Part shown: positions 25,017-34,079 of the stretch, in pieces
How the letters are laid out: each line of letters begins with the position of its first letter
Numbering within the stretch: position 1 is the stretch's first letter
Source of the DNA: Mesorhizobium qingshengii
GTDB taxonomy: Bacteria > Pseudomonadota > Alphaproteobacteria > Rhizobiales > Rhizobiaceae
Reading direction: 5' to 3'
DNA length: 64,000 bases
Assembly: GCF_900103325.1 (NCBI RefSeq)
Contig: NZ_FMXM01000012.1
Coordinates: forward strand, 62,001 to 126,000
Notes under the pieces: model-generated
What the model was told of the DNA's origin: nothing
What the model saw: only the letters and a program-made list of their open reading frames with translations
The model's database searches: none
Program-made: the position numbers and the translations under genes

Positions 25017-25029
25017 GGCGTTCGCCCTC

Positions 25030-27207
25030 TCAAGCGTGGGTGTAGTGCAGCAGCGTCCATTCATCGACGAAGACACGGTCTTGCGGATGAACGACGAGCG
25101 TGGTGGCGGGATGTTCGATGATGGCCGGGCCGATCACTTCGTGGCCGGGTTGCAGGAGATCCATCTCGTAGAGACTGGCCTTGTGCCAGCGCCCACCAAT
25201 ATAGGCCTCGCGCACCCCCTTATGGGCAGATGCCGGATTGGAGGCGCCAAGCGGCCGCCTGAGCAACACCGGCTTGACCTTGTCGGCAGTGGCGATCAGC
25301 CCGAGCTCGGTGATTGTGAAGCCGGCCTCGCCATAACGCGAAACGCGGTGGTTGACCTTGGCGTAGACCGCCTCGAACTCGTCGAGAACCTTGCGCATGT
25401 CGTCGGCCGAATTGACCTCGGCCAGCGGCGCCATGACCTCGACATCCTCGAGCTGGCCCGTGTAGCGCATCATCAGGAACGGCACAGTCCTGATCTTCTC
25501 CCTGGCATGGCCGTCGGCGATCATCTCGTCGACCGCGGCCTTGGTCAGATCGTTCCAGACTGTCGTCACTTTGGCGCCGAAAGCGGCCAGCGTCGCCTCG
25601 TCGGCGCGCGAGGAGATATCGTGCTGCGTCGACACCGAATGCCGGCGCATGAAATCGGCCGTGGTGCAGCCGAAGGCGGAGAAGGCGGCGGCGAACTGGA
25701 AGGTGATGATGTCCTTGAAACCGATGCCCCTAGAGCAACCGGCCAGATGCAGCGGCCCGGAGCCGCCATAGGACAGCAGCGTGAACTCCGAGGGATGGAT
25801 GCCCTGGCCCGAAATGACCCGGCGCAGCGCGTTGTTGGCATCGGACTCCAGCATGTCGATCATGCCTTCGGCGGCTTCCTCGACGCCAACACCGAGCACA
25901 CTGGAGCACTTTTCCTCGAAAGCCCGGCGGGCCTTTTCCACCTGCAGCACGACCTTGCCGCCAAGGAAATAGTAAGGGTTCAGCCGGCCGAGAATGGCGT
26001 CGCAATCGGCGATGGTGGGTTCGGTGCCGCCGCGATCGAAGCAGATCGGGCCGGGATCGGAGCCGGCGCTTTCCGGTCCAAGGCTGACCTTCTTCGTCAG
26101 CGGATCGACCTTGAGGATCATGCCGGCGCCGGCGCCGATGGTGTCGAGATGCAGCGTCGGCACGTTGAGCTTGAAACGGTCCATCAGCGGCTCGTTCTCG
26201 ATGCGCGTCTGGCCGCGCGTGATGACACCCATGTCGAAGGAGGTGCCACCCATGTCCGAACAGATCAGCGAGTCGTTGCCGATCAGCTTGCCGACATAGG
26301 CCGCACCGAGGATGCCCCCGATCGGGCCGGAGATCATGGTTTCGTGCAGGCGCGGATGGTTGATCGAGGTCAGGCCGCCGAAGGACAGCAGCGTCTGAAC
26401 GCCATATTTGAAGCCGTATTTCTTCGAGACGTCCTCGATGCCCTTGAGCTGCTTGCGGCCGCGCGAGGTGGCATAGGCTTCGATCAGCACCGAGTTCAGC
26501 CGCGACTGTTCGCGGATGACCGGGCGGACCTCGTGGCTGGTGTAGACGATGATGTCGGCGCCGGCCCTTTCGATCTCCGCGCGGCAGATCTCGGCGATGC
26601 GCTTCTCGTGCACCGGATTGACGTGCGAGAAGATGGTCATGATGCAGATCGCCTCGACCTTGTCGGCGATCAGTTTTTTCGCGGCGGCCGAGACTTCGTG
26701 TTCGTAAAGCGGCAGCACGATGTCGCCAAACTGGTCGATGCGCTCGGTGACGCCATGGGTGCGGCGGCGCGGCACCAGCGGATCGGGGTGATGATGGGTC
26801 ACCGCATGCAGCCTGTCGGCATAGGAATAGTCGGCCCAGGCCTGCAGGCCGCGGCCCATCAGGATCATGTCCTCGAGGCCCTTGGTGGTGATCAGGCCGA
26901 GCCGGCGACCGGTGCGCGACAACAGCGTGTTGAGCATGCCTGTGCCGGAATAGAGCACGACGTTGACGCCGGAAAACAGCTGCTCCAGCGAGATGCCCCA
27001 GGCGTCCGCCGCGTCCTCGGCCGAGGCAAGGAAGCCCTCGGCTTCGTTCCTGGGCGTGGTCGCCGACTTGCCGATCTTGAAGTGGCCGTCCTGATCGACA
27101 AGGATCGTGTCGGTCATGGTGCCACCGGCGTCGATACCGATGACGATTGGGTTGCCAATGATCGGCAGATTGCCAACGATGGGGCCGGTGAGATGGGGCT
27201 GGGTCAC
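25030..27207 (-). CDS. acxA: Acetone carboxylase beta subunit (hydantoinase A/oxoprolinase family)
   Basis: 725 residues if the GTG at 27207 is used (GAGGCG upstream); an ATG at 27270 would add 21 residues. Known AcxA proteins begin shortly before the phosphate loop, here VIGIDAGGTMTDTILVDQDG, which favours the GTG. Other actin-fold ATPase landmarks: DMGGTSFDMGV and LSYGGSGPLHLAG. It uses ATP to activate bicarbonate and acetone. First gene of acxABC, divergent from the LuxR-type regulator at 27326. Confidence 0.9.
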   Translation of the reverse strand: MTQPHLTGPIVGNLPIIGNPIVIGIDAGGTMTDTILVDQDGHFKIGKSATTPRNEAEGFLASAEDAADAWGISLEQLFSGVNVVLYSGTGMLNTLLSRTGRRLGLITTKGLEDMILMGRGLQAWADYSYADRLHAVTHHHPDPLVPRRRTHGVTERIDQFGDIVLPLYEHEVSAAAKKLIADKVEAICIMTIFSHVNPVHEKRIAEICRAEIERAGADIIVYTSHEVRPVIREQSRLNSVLIEAYATSRGRKQLKGIEDVSKKYGFKYGVQTLLSFGGLTSINHPRLHETMISGPIGGILGAAYVGKLIGNDSLICSDMGGTSFDMGVITRGQTRIENEPLMDRFKLNVPTLHLDTIGAGAGMILKVDPLTKKVSLGPESAGSDPGPICFDRGGTEPTIADCDAILGRLNPYYFLGGKVVLQVEKARRAFEEKCSSVLGVGVEEAAEGMIDMLESDANNALRRVISGQGIHPSEFTLLSYGGSGPLHLAGCSRGIGFKDIITFQFAAAFSAFGCTTADFMRRHSVSTQHDISSRADEATLAAFGAKVTTVWNDLTKAAVDEMIADGHAREKIRTVPFLMMRYTGQLEDVEVMAPLAEVNSADDMRKVLDEFEAVYAKVNHRVSRYGEAGFTITELGLIATADKVKPVLLRRPLGASNPASAHKGVREAYIGGRWHKASLYEMDLLQPGHEVIGPAIIEHPATTLVVHPQDRVFVDEWTLLHYTHA

Positions 27208-27325
27208 GGTCGCCTCGGGATGTGTTCTAGGGTGACGCAAGGCTAGATTGGACAGGCGGCCTCGCGCCATATGCCTAAAGACACAATGACGGCTGGGCCG
27301 AGATCGCCGAGAAAAGGGCATGCGC

Positions 27326-28102
27326 ATGGGCAATATCTGGGCGCCGCTCGCCAGGGCGATCGCCGCCACCGGCACGGACAGGCATGTCGACTGCCTGATC
27401 GACCTGATCGGCGCGGACATCGAGCACGACCTCGTCACCGTGACGCGCTATTCGGCGACGCAGACACCGGAATTCATCAAGCACCGACGCTTTTCGGACG
27501 AGATGGTCCAGCGCTACCTCGCCAGCTACTATGTCTTCGACCCGTTCTATGCGTCGTGGCGGCGCGAGCGAAGGCTCGGCATCATGCCGCTGAAGCGGCT
27601 TGCCGACGATGAGGCCAAGCGCGGCCAATATATAGCCGGCTTCCTGGCGCAGTCGGAAATCTGCGACGAGGTCGGCATCATGCTGGCTGATGGCGGCGAC
27701 TGGTGCCTCGGCATCTTCCTCGACCGCTCGAAGATGTCGTTCAAGGACAGCGAGATCTCACTTCTGGATGAGCGGCTGCCGGTGTTCGAGGCGTTGCACG
27801 CCCTCGACATCAAGGCACGGGGAACCGAGTTCTCCCGCACCTCGGCGCCGACAGGTCCGGGCGCCTCGCCCCGGCAGGAGCCGACCATCCCGGCCAGCCT
27901 GTGGCCCGAGCTGTCGCAGCGTGAGCGGGAACTTGTCCAGCTGATCCTCGCCGGCCACCCGACCGCCAACATCGCCGAGCGTCTCGGCATCACCGTCGGC
28001 ACCGTCAAGAACCATCGCCGGCGCATCTACGAGAAGCTCGACATCACCACCGAACGGGAATTGTTCCTGCAGTTCTTCCAGCACAGGGCCGAGAAGGCGT
28101 AG
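27326..28102 (+). CDS. LuxR-type transcriptional regulator, probable acx regulator
   Basis: 258 residues. The last 63 residues are a GerE-type helix-turn-helix: LSQRERELVQLILAG, NIAERLGITVGTVKNHRRRIYEKL. The first 190 residues do not match a domain I can name; no receiver-domain aspartate pattern and no obvious autoinducer-binding signature. ATG at 27326 is preferred to 27320 because AAGGG is 7 nt before it. It faces acxA across 118 bp. Acetone carboxylase operons in Xanthobacter use a sigma-54 activator (AcxR); this is a different regulator class, and I see no -24/-12 promoter in the gap. Confidence 0.82.
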   Translation: MGNIWAPLARAIAATGTDRHVDCLIDLIGADIEHDLVTVTRYSATQTPEFIKHRRFSDEMVQRYLASYYVFDPFYASWRRERRLGIMPLKRLADDEAKRGQYIAGFLAQSEICDEVGIMLADGGDWCLGIFLDRSKMSFKDSEISLLDERLPVFEALHALDIKARGTEFSRTSAPTGPGASPRQEPTIPASLWPELSQRERELVQLILAGHPTANIAERLGITVGTVKNHRRRIYEKLDITTERELFLQFFQHRAEKA

Positions 28103-28209
28103 CTGGGAGATCGCGCCGTTGCCGCCTTCCGTGGGATGGATACAATAGGCGAAGAATTGTCCGTGCAGCTATTGGCAAGCAAGGCGGATACACGGTCTGG
28201 AGGGAACGG

Positions 28210-29139
28210 ATGGGCAAGCCTCGCATCTTCCTGGGCTCGTCGGGAAAGCAGAAAAAGTTGCTTGATGCGCTGACACGCGGTCTTGAGGAGATCGCGCAGG
28301 TCGAGCCTTGGACGACCTCCTTCAGCCCCGGCACAACCACACTCGGGCGCCTCATCGAGCTTACACGCGAGGTCGACTTCGCCGCTTTTGTGTTCGCTCA
28401 GGATGACTGGACGAGCGCGAGCCAGCCGGCATCGTCCACGTCCCTGTCCGCTCAAGCTTCTCCACGAGATAATGTGGTCTTCGAAGCCGGGCTTTTCGGT
28501 GGAGTCCTCGGCATGCGCCGAACGTTTATCCTGCATGCAAATGGCGCCAAGCTTCCCAGCGATCTGCTCGGCCTGACGTCGATACGGTACGGCGAAGCCG
28601 CCACCGCCGCCGAGATGAGAGCGATCAATCAAAAATTGCGGAACGCAATCGAAAATGAGGGCCACGTAGCCCGCATAGAGGGTCTTTGGTGGCAGTTTTC
28701 CCTGACGGAGCGGACTGCAAAGGAGCCCTCAGCCGTGAGCCTGCTGCGCATCTCGCGAAACCGCGAGGGTGCCTTGGAGCTGACGGGACGCTCGTGGCAG
28801 GAGAATGGCAGCCTGTCCGCCAGGTACTGGAGCGAAGCGCTGAAGGAGAAGAGGGAGCCTTCCGGGGTCTTCTACTATTGGAACGGAGAACGACCCTTGG
28901 ACGCGAACGCCCCACAGCTGCATGGGACGGGAGAGATCCGGCTGGATACCACCGATCGCGCGTCAGGCTATTTCACGACGCGCGCGGACACGCAGCCAGA
29001 ACTGAACGCGCGCACCTCTGGCGTCTATTTGCGGGCCGATACCAAGGACTTGGAGATACTGGACGGGCGCGACAATCAGCGGCGGGTGGAGTTGATCGCG
29101 GAGCGGCTGGGCGATTGGAAGTCGATCGCCATCACCTGA
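28210..29139 (+). CDS. TIR-like nucleotide-binding domain protein with unrecognised C-terminal domain
   Basis: 309 residues. Residues 4-130 match the TIR-like family of CAP12/Pycsar-type effectors (PF10137): RIFLGSSGKQ, LIELTREVDFAAFVFAQDD, and RDNVVFEAGLFGG, where Glu92 is the expected NADase glutamate. Residues about 158-309 begin GLWWQF and form a strand-rich pattern (LLRISRNREGALELTG, SGVFYYWNG, GTGEIRLDTTD) with no family I recognise; it may be a sensor. TIR domains of this class degrade NAD in antiphage defence. No cyclase or other defence gene is adjacent, so it would be a single-gene system. ATG follows GGAGGGAACGG. Confidence 0.75.
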   Translation: MGKPRIFLGSSGKQKKLLDALTRGLEEIAQVEPWTTSFSPGTTTLGRLIELTREVDFAAFVFAQDDWTSASQPASSTSLSAQASPRDNVVFEAGLFGGVLGMRRTFILHANGAKLPSDLLGLTSIRYGEAATAAEMRAINQKLRNAIENEGHVARIEGLWWQFSLTERTAKEPSAVSLLRISRNREGALELTGRSWQENGSLSARYWSEALKEKREPSGVFYYWNGERPLDANAPQLHGTGEIRLDTTDRASGYFTTRADTQPELNARTSGVYLRADTKDLEILDGRDNQRRVELIAERLGDWKSIAIT

Positions 29140-29340
29140 GAACTCAGTGCGCGGGGGAGTGGCTCCCTGGCGCTTCGCCCGGCCGCAGGCCCGGCGCCGT
29201 ATGGACAAGGTGTCGCCAAGGGAGCACGCTTCTCAATCGCTCTCCCCTGGCCCACCAGTATCCCGTTTGGCGGCTCCAATCCCGGCTTGAACTTGTCCGC
29301 CGTTGACTTCACATTCGCCGCCGATTGGGAGGAATGCTAC

Positions 29341-30093
29341 ATGCCGATGAGTTTCGCAGGACGGTTTGCTGGACGATCGACCGTGATCACCGGCGGCGCC
29401 TCCGGCATCGGCCTTGCTGTCGCGCAAAGGATCGTCGAAGAGGGCGGACGGGTTTGTGTGTGGGACCGCGACCCCGGCCAGATCGAGCAGGCCAAGGCCA
29501 CCATCGCCGGTCTGCATGGCGTGATGGTCGACGTTTCCGATCCAGCCGCGGTTGAAGACGCCGCACGGCGGACGATCAAAACACTTGGCGCGGTCGATAT
29601 TCTGGTCACCAGTGCGGCCATCACCGGGCCGAACACGACCACCTGGAACTATTCGACCGAGGACTGGCAGAAGGTCATCGACATCAACATCAATGGCGTT
29701 TTCTACTGTAATAAGGCGCTCGTGCCGCACATGCTCGAGCGCAACTACGGCCGCATCGTCAACATCGCCTCGATCGCCGGCAAGGAAGGCAACCCCAACG
29801 CTTCGGCCTACAGCACCTCCAAGGCCGCCGTGATCGGCCTGACCAAGTCGCTCGGCAAGGAACTGGCCAAGACCAGGGTGACGGTCAACTGCGTGACGCC
29901 GGCGGCGGTGCGCACCGCGATCTTCAAGCAGATGAGCCAGGAACACATCGACTTCATGCTGTCCAAGATACCGATGGCGCGCTTCGGCGAGGTCGAAGAG
30001 GTGGCGGCGCTGATCTGCTGGATCGCCTCGGAAGAGTGCTCGTTCACGACCGCCGCCGTGTTCGACGTTTCGGGTGGCCGCGCCACCTATTGA
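29341..30093 (+). CDS. SDR-family oxidoreductase
   Basis: 250 residues from the ATG at 29341, with GGGAGG ahead of it; the upstream ATG-like start at 29287 has no such site. Cofactor loop TGGASGIG, TSAAITG in place of the usual NAG, active site NIASIAGKEGNPNASAYSTSKAA, and a Pro-rich PMARFGEVEEVAAL near the C-terminus. The ending ends FDVSGGRATY. It resembles sugar- or keto-acid-oxidising SDRs (3-oxoacyl reductase class). It stands alone between the TIR gene and the glucoamylase gene, so its substrate is open. Confidence 0.85.
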   Translation: MPMSFAGRFAGRSTVITGGASGIGLAVAQRIVEEGGRVCVWDRDPGQIEQAKATIAGLHGVMVDVSDPAAVEDAARRTIKTLGAVDILVTSAAITGPNTTTWNYSTEDWQKVIDININGVFYCNKALVPHMLERNYGRIVNIASIAGKEGNPNASAYSTSKAAVIGLTKSLGKELAKTRVTVNCVTPAAVRTAIFKQMSQEHIDFMLSKIPMARFGEVEEVAALICWIASEECSFTTAAVFDVSGGRATY

Positions 30094-30329
30094 GACGGGC
30101 CAGGGCACCCCCTGCGTCAGCCTGATGCGCTACAATTCCGCGTGACGTGGCAACGAAAGACGCTGGACAGGCGTATAGTAGGCGGCGCCTGAATCGGCGA
30201 TGGCGCAACAGGTGTGCGGAAAAGCCATGACACGGTGCAACAGCTCTGCAAGCACGATGACCTGCCAGGGCCGCGCCACTGCCGTGCGCTCGACGGGCGC
30301 TGCGGCCATCCGGCTGGAGTCTGCTGCAT

Positions 30330-31679
30330 TTGCTTAAGGTCGACCCAACCTCGCTGTCCGATGACGACCTTCTGGACCGCTATCAGCAGTCGGCCTTCGA
30401 CTATTTTCTCGAAAACGTGAACCCCGACAACGGGCTGGTCGCCGATACCTCACGGCCGAATTCGCCGGCCAGCATCGCCGTCGTCGGTTTTGCGCTGTCC
30501 TGCTATCCCATCGGCGTCGAACGCGGATGGATGGCGCGCGAGGCGGCTGCGAAGCTGACGCTTGCCGCGCTGCGTTTCTTCTGGACCAGCACGCAAGGCA
30601 ATGGCGACGACGTCACCGGCCACAAAGGCTTCTACTACCATTTTCTCGACATGCGGACCGGCCGGCGTGTCTGGCGCTGCGAACTGTCAATGGTGGACAC
30701 CGCGCTGTTGATGGCCGGCGTGCTCGTTGCGGGCGCCTATTTCTCGAGCGACGGCGAAGACGAGCGCGAGATCCGGGAGCTGGCCGAGGCGCTCTATCGG
30801 CGCGTCGACTGGCGATGGGCGCAGGGCAGAACGCCCACCTTGCGGCAAGGCTGGAAGCCGAAGAGCGGCTTTCTCCACTATGGCTGGGAAGGTTACAACG
30901 AAGCGACGATCCTCTACGTGCTGTCGATGGCCTCGCCCGACAGCCCAAGCTCGGATGACAGCTATGTCGGCTGGACGGCGACCTATCAATGGGAAAACAT
31001 CTACGGCTACGATGTGCTCTATGGCGGTCCGCTGTTCATGCATCAGTTCTCGCATGCCTGGATCGATTTCGCCGGCATCCGCGACGCCTTCATGCGCGAG
31101 AAGAACTCGGACTATTTCGAAAACAGCCGGCGCTCGACCTACCTTCATCGCGACTATGCGCGGCGTAACCCTTATGGCTATGGCGGCTACGATGAGAACC
31201 TGTGGGGACTTTCCGCAGGCGACGGGCCAGGTGGCTTTCGGGCCAGTATAGAGCGTCGGCCTCACCGGTTTTCAGGCTATGCCGCGCGCGGCGCTCCTTT
31301 CGGGCCGGATGACGGGACGATCGCTCCGTGGTCCTGTCTGGCATCGCTGCCTTTCGCGCCGGACATCTGCCTGGCGGCGTTGCGCCATCTCGGGGATCGC
31401 TACGCCGACGTGATCGACAATTTCCGACTGCCGAGCGGCTTCAATCCGACATTGGCGAACCGGCGAAAATTCGGTCGGCATGGCTGGGTGTCGGAAGGCT
31501 ACTACGGGCTGGACCAGGGCATCGTGGTGATGATGATCGAGAACCACCGCTCGCGCCTGATCTGGGGGCTGATGCGGTCCAACCAGCACATCCGTCGTGG
31601 CCTGGGCAAAGCGGGTTTCGCGGGCGGATGGCTGTCGCAGCCGGCAAGCCCGGCGCCAGGTGGCCGCGATGTCGCATGA
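30330..31679 (+). CDS. Glucoamylase-family (PF10091-like) glycoside hydrolase
   Basis: 449 residues from a TTG start at 30330; no ATG or GTG is in frame after the stop at 30258-30260, so TTG (or an upstream CTG) must serve. The sequence has the family's DDDLLDRYQQSAFDYFLENVNPDNGLVADTSR opening (first 45 residues), TGHKGFYYHFLDM, LMAGVLVAGAYF, and FMHQFSHAWIDF. Members are (alpha/alpha)6 barrels linked to beta-1,2-glucan or glycogen cleavage. No signal peptide is visible, so it is probably cytoplasmic. Its end overlaps the next gene by 11 nt. Confidence 0.8.
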   Translation: MLKVDPTSLSDDDLLDRYQQSAFDYFLENVNPDNGLVADTSRPNSPASIAVVGFALSCYPIGVERGWMAREAAAKLTLAALRFFWTSTQGNGDDVTGHKGFYYHFLDMRTGRRVWRCELSMVDTALLMAGVLVAGAYFSSDGEDEREIRELAEALYRRVDWRWAQGRTPTLRQGWKPKSGFLHYGWEGYNEATILYVLSMASPDSPSSDDSYVGWTATYQWENIYGYDVLYGGPLFMHQFSHAWIDFAGIRDAFMREKNSDYFENSRRSTYLHRDYARRNPYGYGGYDENLWGLSAGDGPGGFRASIERRPHRFSGYAARGAPFGPDDGTIAPWSCLASLPFAPDICLAALRHLGDRYADVIDNFRLPSGFNPTLANRRKFGRHGWVSEGYYGLDQGIVVMMIENHRSRLIWGLMRSNQHIRRGLGKAGFAGGWLSQPASPAPGGRDVA

Positions 31680-33198
31680 AAAGACAAGGGCAGCTGCTTT
31701 CCCTGTCGACCGCAACGACGCCGAGCTGATCAGGGGCGCGCATCCGCCGCACTGGCGCAACCCCGACCCGACCGGACCATACAATCTCGTCGTCATCGGC
31801 GCCGGCCCCGCCGGGCTGACCGCGGCCCGCGAAGCGGCGAGCCTCGGCGCAAAGGTTGCATTGATCGAGCGCAGCCTGATCGGCGGCGTTTGCATCAATG
31901 TCGGCTGCATTCCGTCGAAAGCGGTCATCCGCACCGCCAGGCTCTATGCCGACATGCGCGATGCCGGGAATTTTGGCGGCGACACGCCGAAACATGTTCG
32001 CGTCGACTTTCAGCGCGCGATGACGAGGATGCGGCAGATCCGGCAGCGGATCAGCCGTGCCGATTCGGCCGAGAGCCTGGCTTCCGGAGGCATCGACCTC
32101 TACTTCGGCGAAGCGCGGTTTTCCGGGCCGGACTCGATTCTGGCCGCCGGGCAAACCCTGCATTTCAGGAAGGCGCTGGTCGCGACGGGAGCCCATGCGC
32201 GCCTGCCGACGATCCCGGGACTCACCGAGGCCGGCTACCTCAGCAACGAGACCATGTTCGATCTTGCCGAGTGCCCGAGGCGGCTTCTGGTCATTGGCGG
32301 CGGACAGCTTGGCTGCGAGATGGCGCAGGCGTTCTGCCTGTTCGGCGCGAACGTCATCCTGGCGCAGCGCGATCCGATGTTTCTGCCCGGCGAAGAACGC
32401 GACGCCGCCCAGATCCTTTCGGATGCGCTGGCGCGCGAAGGGGTAGAGGTACGTCTGAACACCGAGGTGGTGGCGGTGCGGACAGTGGGTGGGAAGAAGC
32501 TCGCCGACCTGGTGCGGGACGAGGAAACGACGACGATTTCCGTCGACGAGATCGTCACCGGCATCGGCCGGTCGCCCAATGTTGACGGTCTCGACCTAGA
32601 AAACGCTGGGGTGGTGTACGATGCCAACGGCGTCAAGGTGGATGATTACCTCAGGACCACAAATCCGCGCATCTACGCGGCCGGCGACGTTTGCCTCGAA
32701 CACAAGTTCACGCATACCGCGGAGGCGACAGCCCGCATCGTCGTGCGGAACGCCCTGTTTTTCGGGCGCGGGAAGCTCAGTGAACTGGTCGTCCCGTGGT
32801 GCACCTACACCGATCCGGAGATCGCCCATGTCGGCCTCTATCCGACGGAGGCGCGCCAGAACGGCGTACCGGTCAAGACCTACACGGTGCTGATGCACGA
32901 TGTCGCCCGGGCGCTGACGGACGGCGAGGAAGAGGGTTTTGTCAAGATCCACGTCAGGGAAGGATCCGACCGCATCCTCGGCGCCACGGTGGTCGCCGCC
33001 CATGCCGGCGAGATGATCAACGCAGTCTCGCTCGCCATCAGGTCGGGCATGGGACTACATGCGCTGGCCGACGTCATCCACCCCTTCCCGATGCAGGCAC
33101 AAGGCATAAAGATGGCCGCAGACGCCTATCGGCGAACCCGGCTCACGTCGTTTTGGAAGCAGCTGGCGGGACGCTGGCTGGCATGGTCCAGGCGATGA
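31669..33198 (+). CDS. FAD-dependent pyridine nucleotide-disulfide oxidoreductase
   Basis: 509 residues. FAD loop VIGAGPAGLTAA at 42-53; redox-active pair Cys75 and Cys80 in GGVCINVGCIPSK; NAD loop VIGGGQLGCEMAQ; second FAD part YAAGDVC; dimerisation domain ends FPMQAQGIKMAADAYRR. This is the mercuric reductase/lipoamide dehydrogenase family. No heavy-metal domain at the N-terminus and no C-terminal Cys pair, so it is not MerA. It is translationally coupled to the glucoamylase gene, an unusual pairing. Substrate unknown. Confidence 0.88.
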   Translation: MSHEKTRAAAFPVDRNDAELIRGAHPPHWRNPDPTGPYNLVVIGAGPAGLTAAREAASLGAKVALIERSLIGGVCINVGCIPSKAVIRTARLYADMRDAGNFGGDTPKHVRVDFQRAMTRMRQIRQRISRADSAESLASGGIDLYFGEARFSGPDSILAAGQTLHFRKALVATGAHARLPTIPGLTEAGYLSNETMFDLAECPRRLLVIGGGQLGCEMAQAFCLFGANVILAQRDPMFLPGEERDAAQILSDALAREGVEVRLNTEVVAVRTVGGKKLADLVRDEETTTISVDEIVTGIGRSPNVDGLDLENAGVVYDANGVKVDDYLRTTNPRIYAAGDVCLEHKFTHTAEATARIVVRNALFFGRGKLSELVVPWCTYTDPEIAHVGLYPTEARQNGVPVKTYTVLMHDVARALTDGEEEGFVKIHVREGSDRILGATVVAAHAGEMINAVSLAIRSGMGLHALADVIHPFPMQAQGIKMAADAYRRTRLTSFWKQLAGRWLAWSRR

Positions 33199-33282
33199 CG
33201 GCACACGGATCGGCTTTTTTCCGAAATGTCCGCAAAATACACGATCAGTATCTCAGTCGGAGCTTGACGGCACCCAGTATGG

Positions 33283-33388
33283 CTAGAGCGATTCATCGTT
33301 TCACCGAAGCGTCGAACCGCTCTATCTCTTTGTTTTGACGCAATTCCGGACGGAAAACCGTTTCACACTTTTCCTGGAATTGCTCTAA
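33283..33388. repeat. Rhizobial intergenic palindromic repeat element
   Basis: A 106-bp element framed by CTAGAGC (33283-33289) and GCTCTA (33382-33387). Inside it are a CGATTCATCGTTTCACC segment, the hexamers ACCGCTCTATC and GACGCAATTCCGGACGG, and AATTGCTCTA near the end. I recognise this as a dispersed mosaic repeat type of Rhizobiales genomes, from memory, not from a search. It fills most of the gap between 33199 and 33428. Confidence 0.6.
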
Positions 33389-33428
33389 GGAAAATTGAAC
33401 TCGCCTTGCGGCCGCGGAACACGCGTGG

Positions 33429-34079
33429 ATGCAGCCTGTAACTGAAATGGAATACGCAATCCAACTCTTGGCCAAGGGTTACATCTGCGTGCCGTTGTGT
33501 GCCGGGAGCAAGCATCTCGATCTCCAGGCAATGGAGTATAATCCCCTACATTTGCAGGCCCGTCGAAAGGATCTGAAAGAGTTGGCGTTCCGATCGATTG
33601 CCTTTCATCTGTCGCAGAAGCCGCCAACCAGTGACGACATCCGGCGCTGGTTCCGGGAGTTTGGTGGAAATGTCGGGATCCTTGGAGGGTTCTCCAACCT
33701 TCTCATCCTGGATTTCGATAATGCCGCGGACTATCTGAACTGGGCGGGCAAGCACGAGGCTCTTTTGAGACGCACGCCGATTGCAAGATCGCCGAAGGGA
33801 TTCCATGTCTATCTCAGGACGCGCGACCCGATGGCTTCGTCGAGCCTCTATTCCGGTATGCGCCGGATCGGCCACGTGAAGGCGCTTGGGGGCTATGTCG
33901 TCAGCAGCCCCTCCGTGCTCAAGGACGGCTCGTCCTACAGCTGGCTGAAGGAGCATTCGCCATTCAACGTCGACCCGCAGCCCGTCGAGAGCCTCGCCAG
34001 TCTCTCGCTTCGCGGGGTCTCGCCGTTCAAACACTGCTATGACCACATGCTGAACCGCGGCTTCTTCGAGCCCCGATGA
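33429..34079 (+). CDS. Small Prim-Pol (bifunctional DNA primase/polymerase N-terminal) domain protein
   Basis: 216 residues consisting of a Prim-Pol domain alone. Two metal-binding aspartates, Asp95 and Asp97 in LILDFDN, are followed by RSPKGFHVYLRT (His126) and VKALGGYVVSSPSVLKDGSSYSW, matching the family's GGYVVapPS...Y.W signature. Prim-Pol enzymes synthesise primers, usually in plasmids and prophages with a helicase. Here no helicase or replication gene is near; instead the stop codon overlaps the start of a glycosyltransferase gene (ATGA). Function in this context is unknown. Confidence 0.72.
   Translation: MQPVTEMEYAIQLLAKGYICVPLCAGSKHLDLQAMEYNPLHLQARRKDLKELAFRSIAFHLSQKPPTSDDIRRWFREFGGNVGILGGFSNLLILDFDNAADYLNWAGKHEALLRRTPIARSPKGFHVYLRTRDPMASSSLYSGMRRIGHVKALGGYVVSSPSVLKDGSSYSWLKEHSPFNVDPQPVESLASLSLRGVSPFKHCYDHMLNRGFFEPR

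Noticed and set aside
25006..27246. 746-codon plus-strand frame opposite acxA
   Set aside because: Antisense shadow of a strongly conserved enzyme subunit; no motif of its own.
27208..27325. Sigma-54 promoter for the acx operon
   Set aside because: No GG-N10-GC element with the TGGCAC/TTGC pattern was visible in the gap on the acx strand.
31669..33198. Mercuric reductase
   Set aside because: No N-terminal heavy-metal domain, no C-terminal cysteine pair and no mer genes nearby; only the general disulfide-reductase fold is supported.
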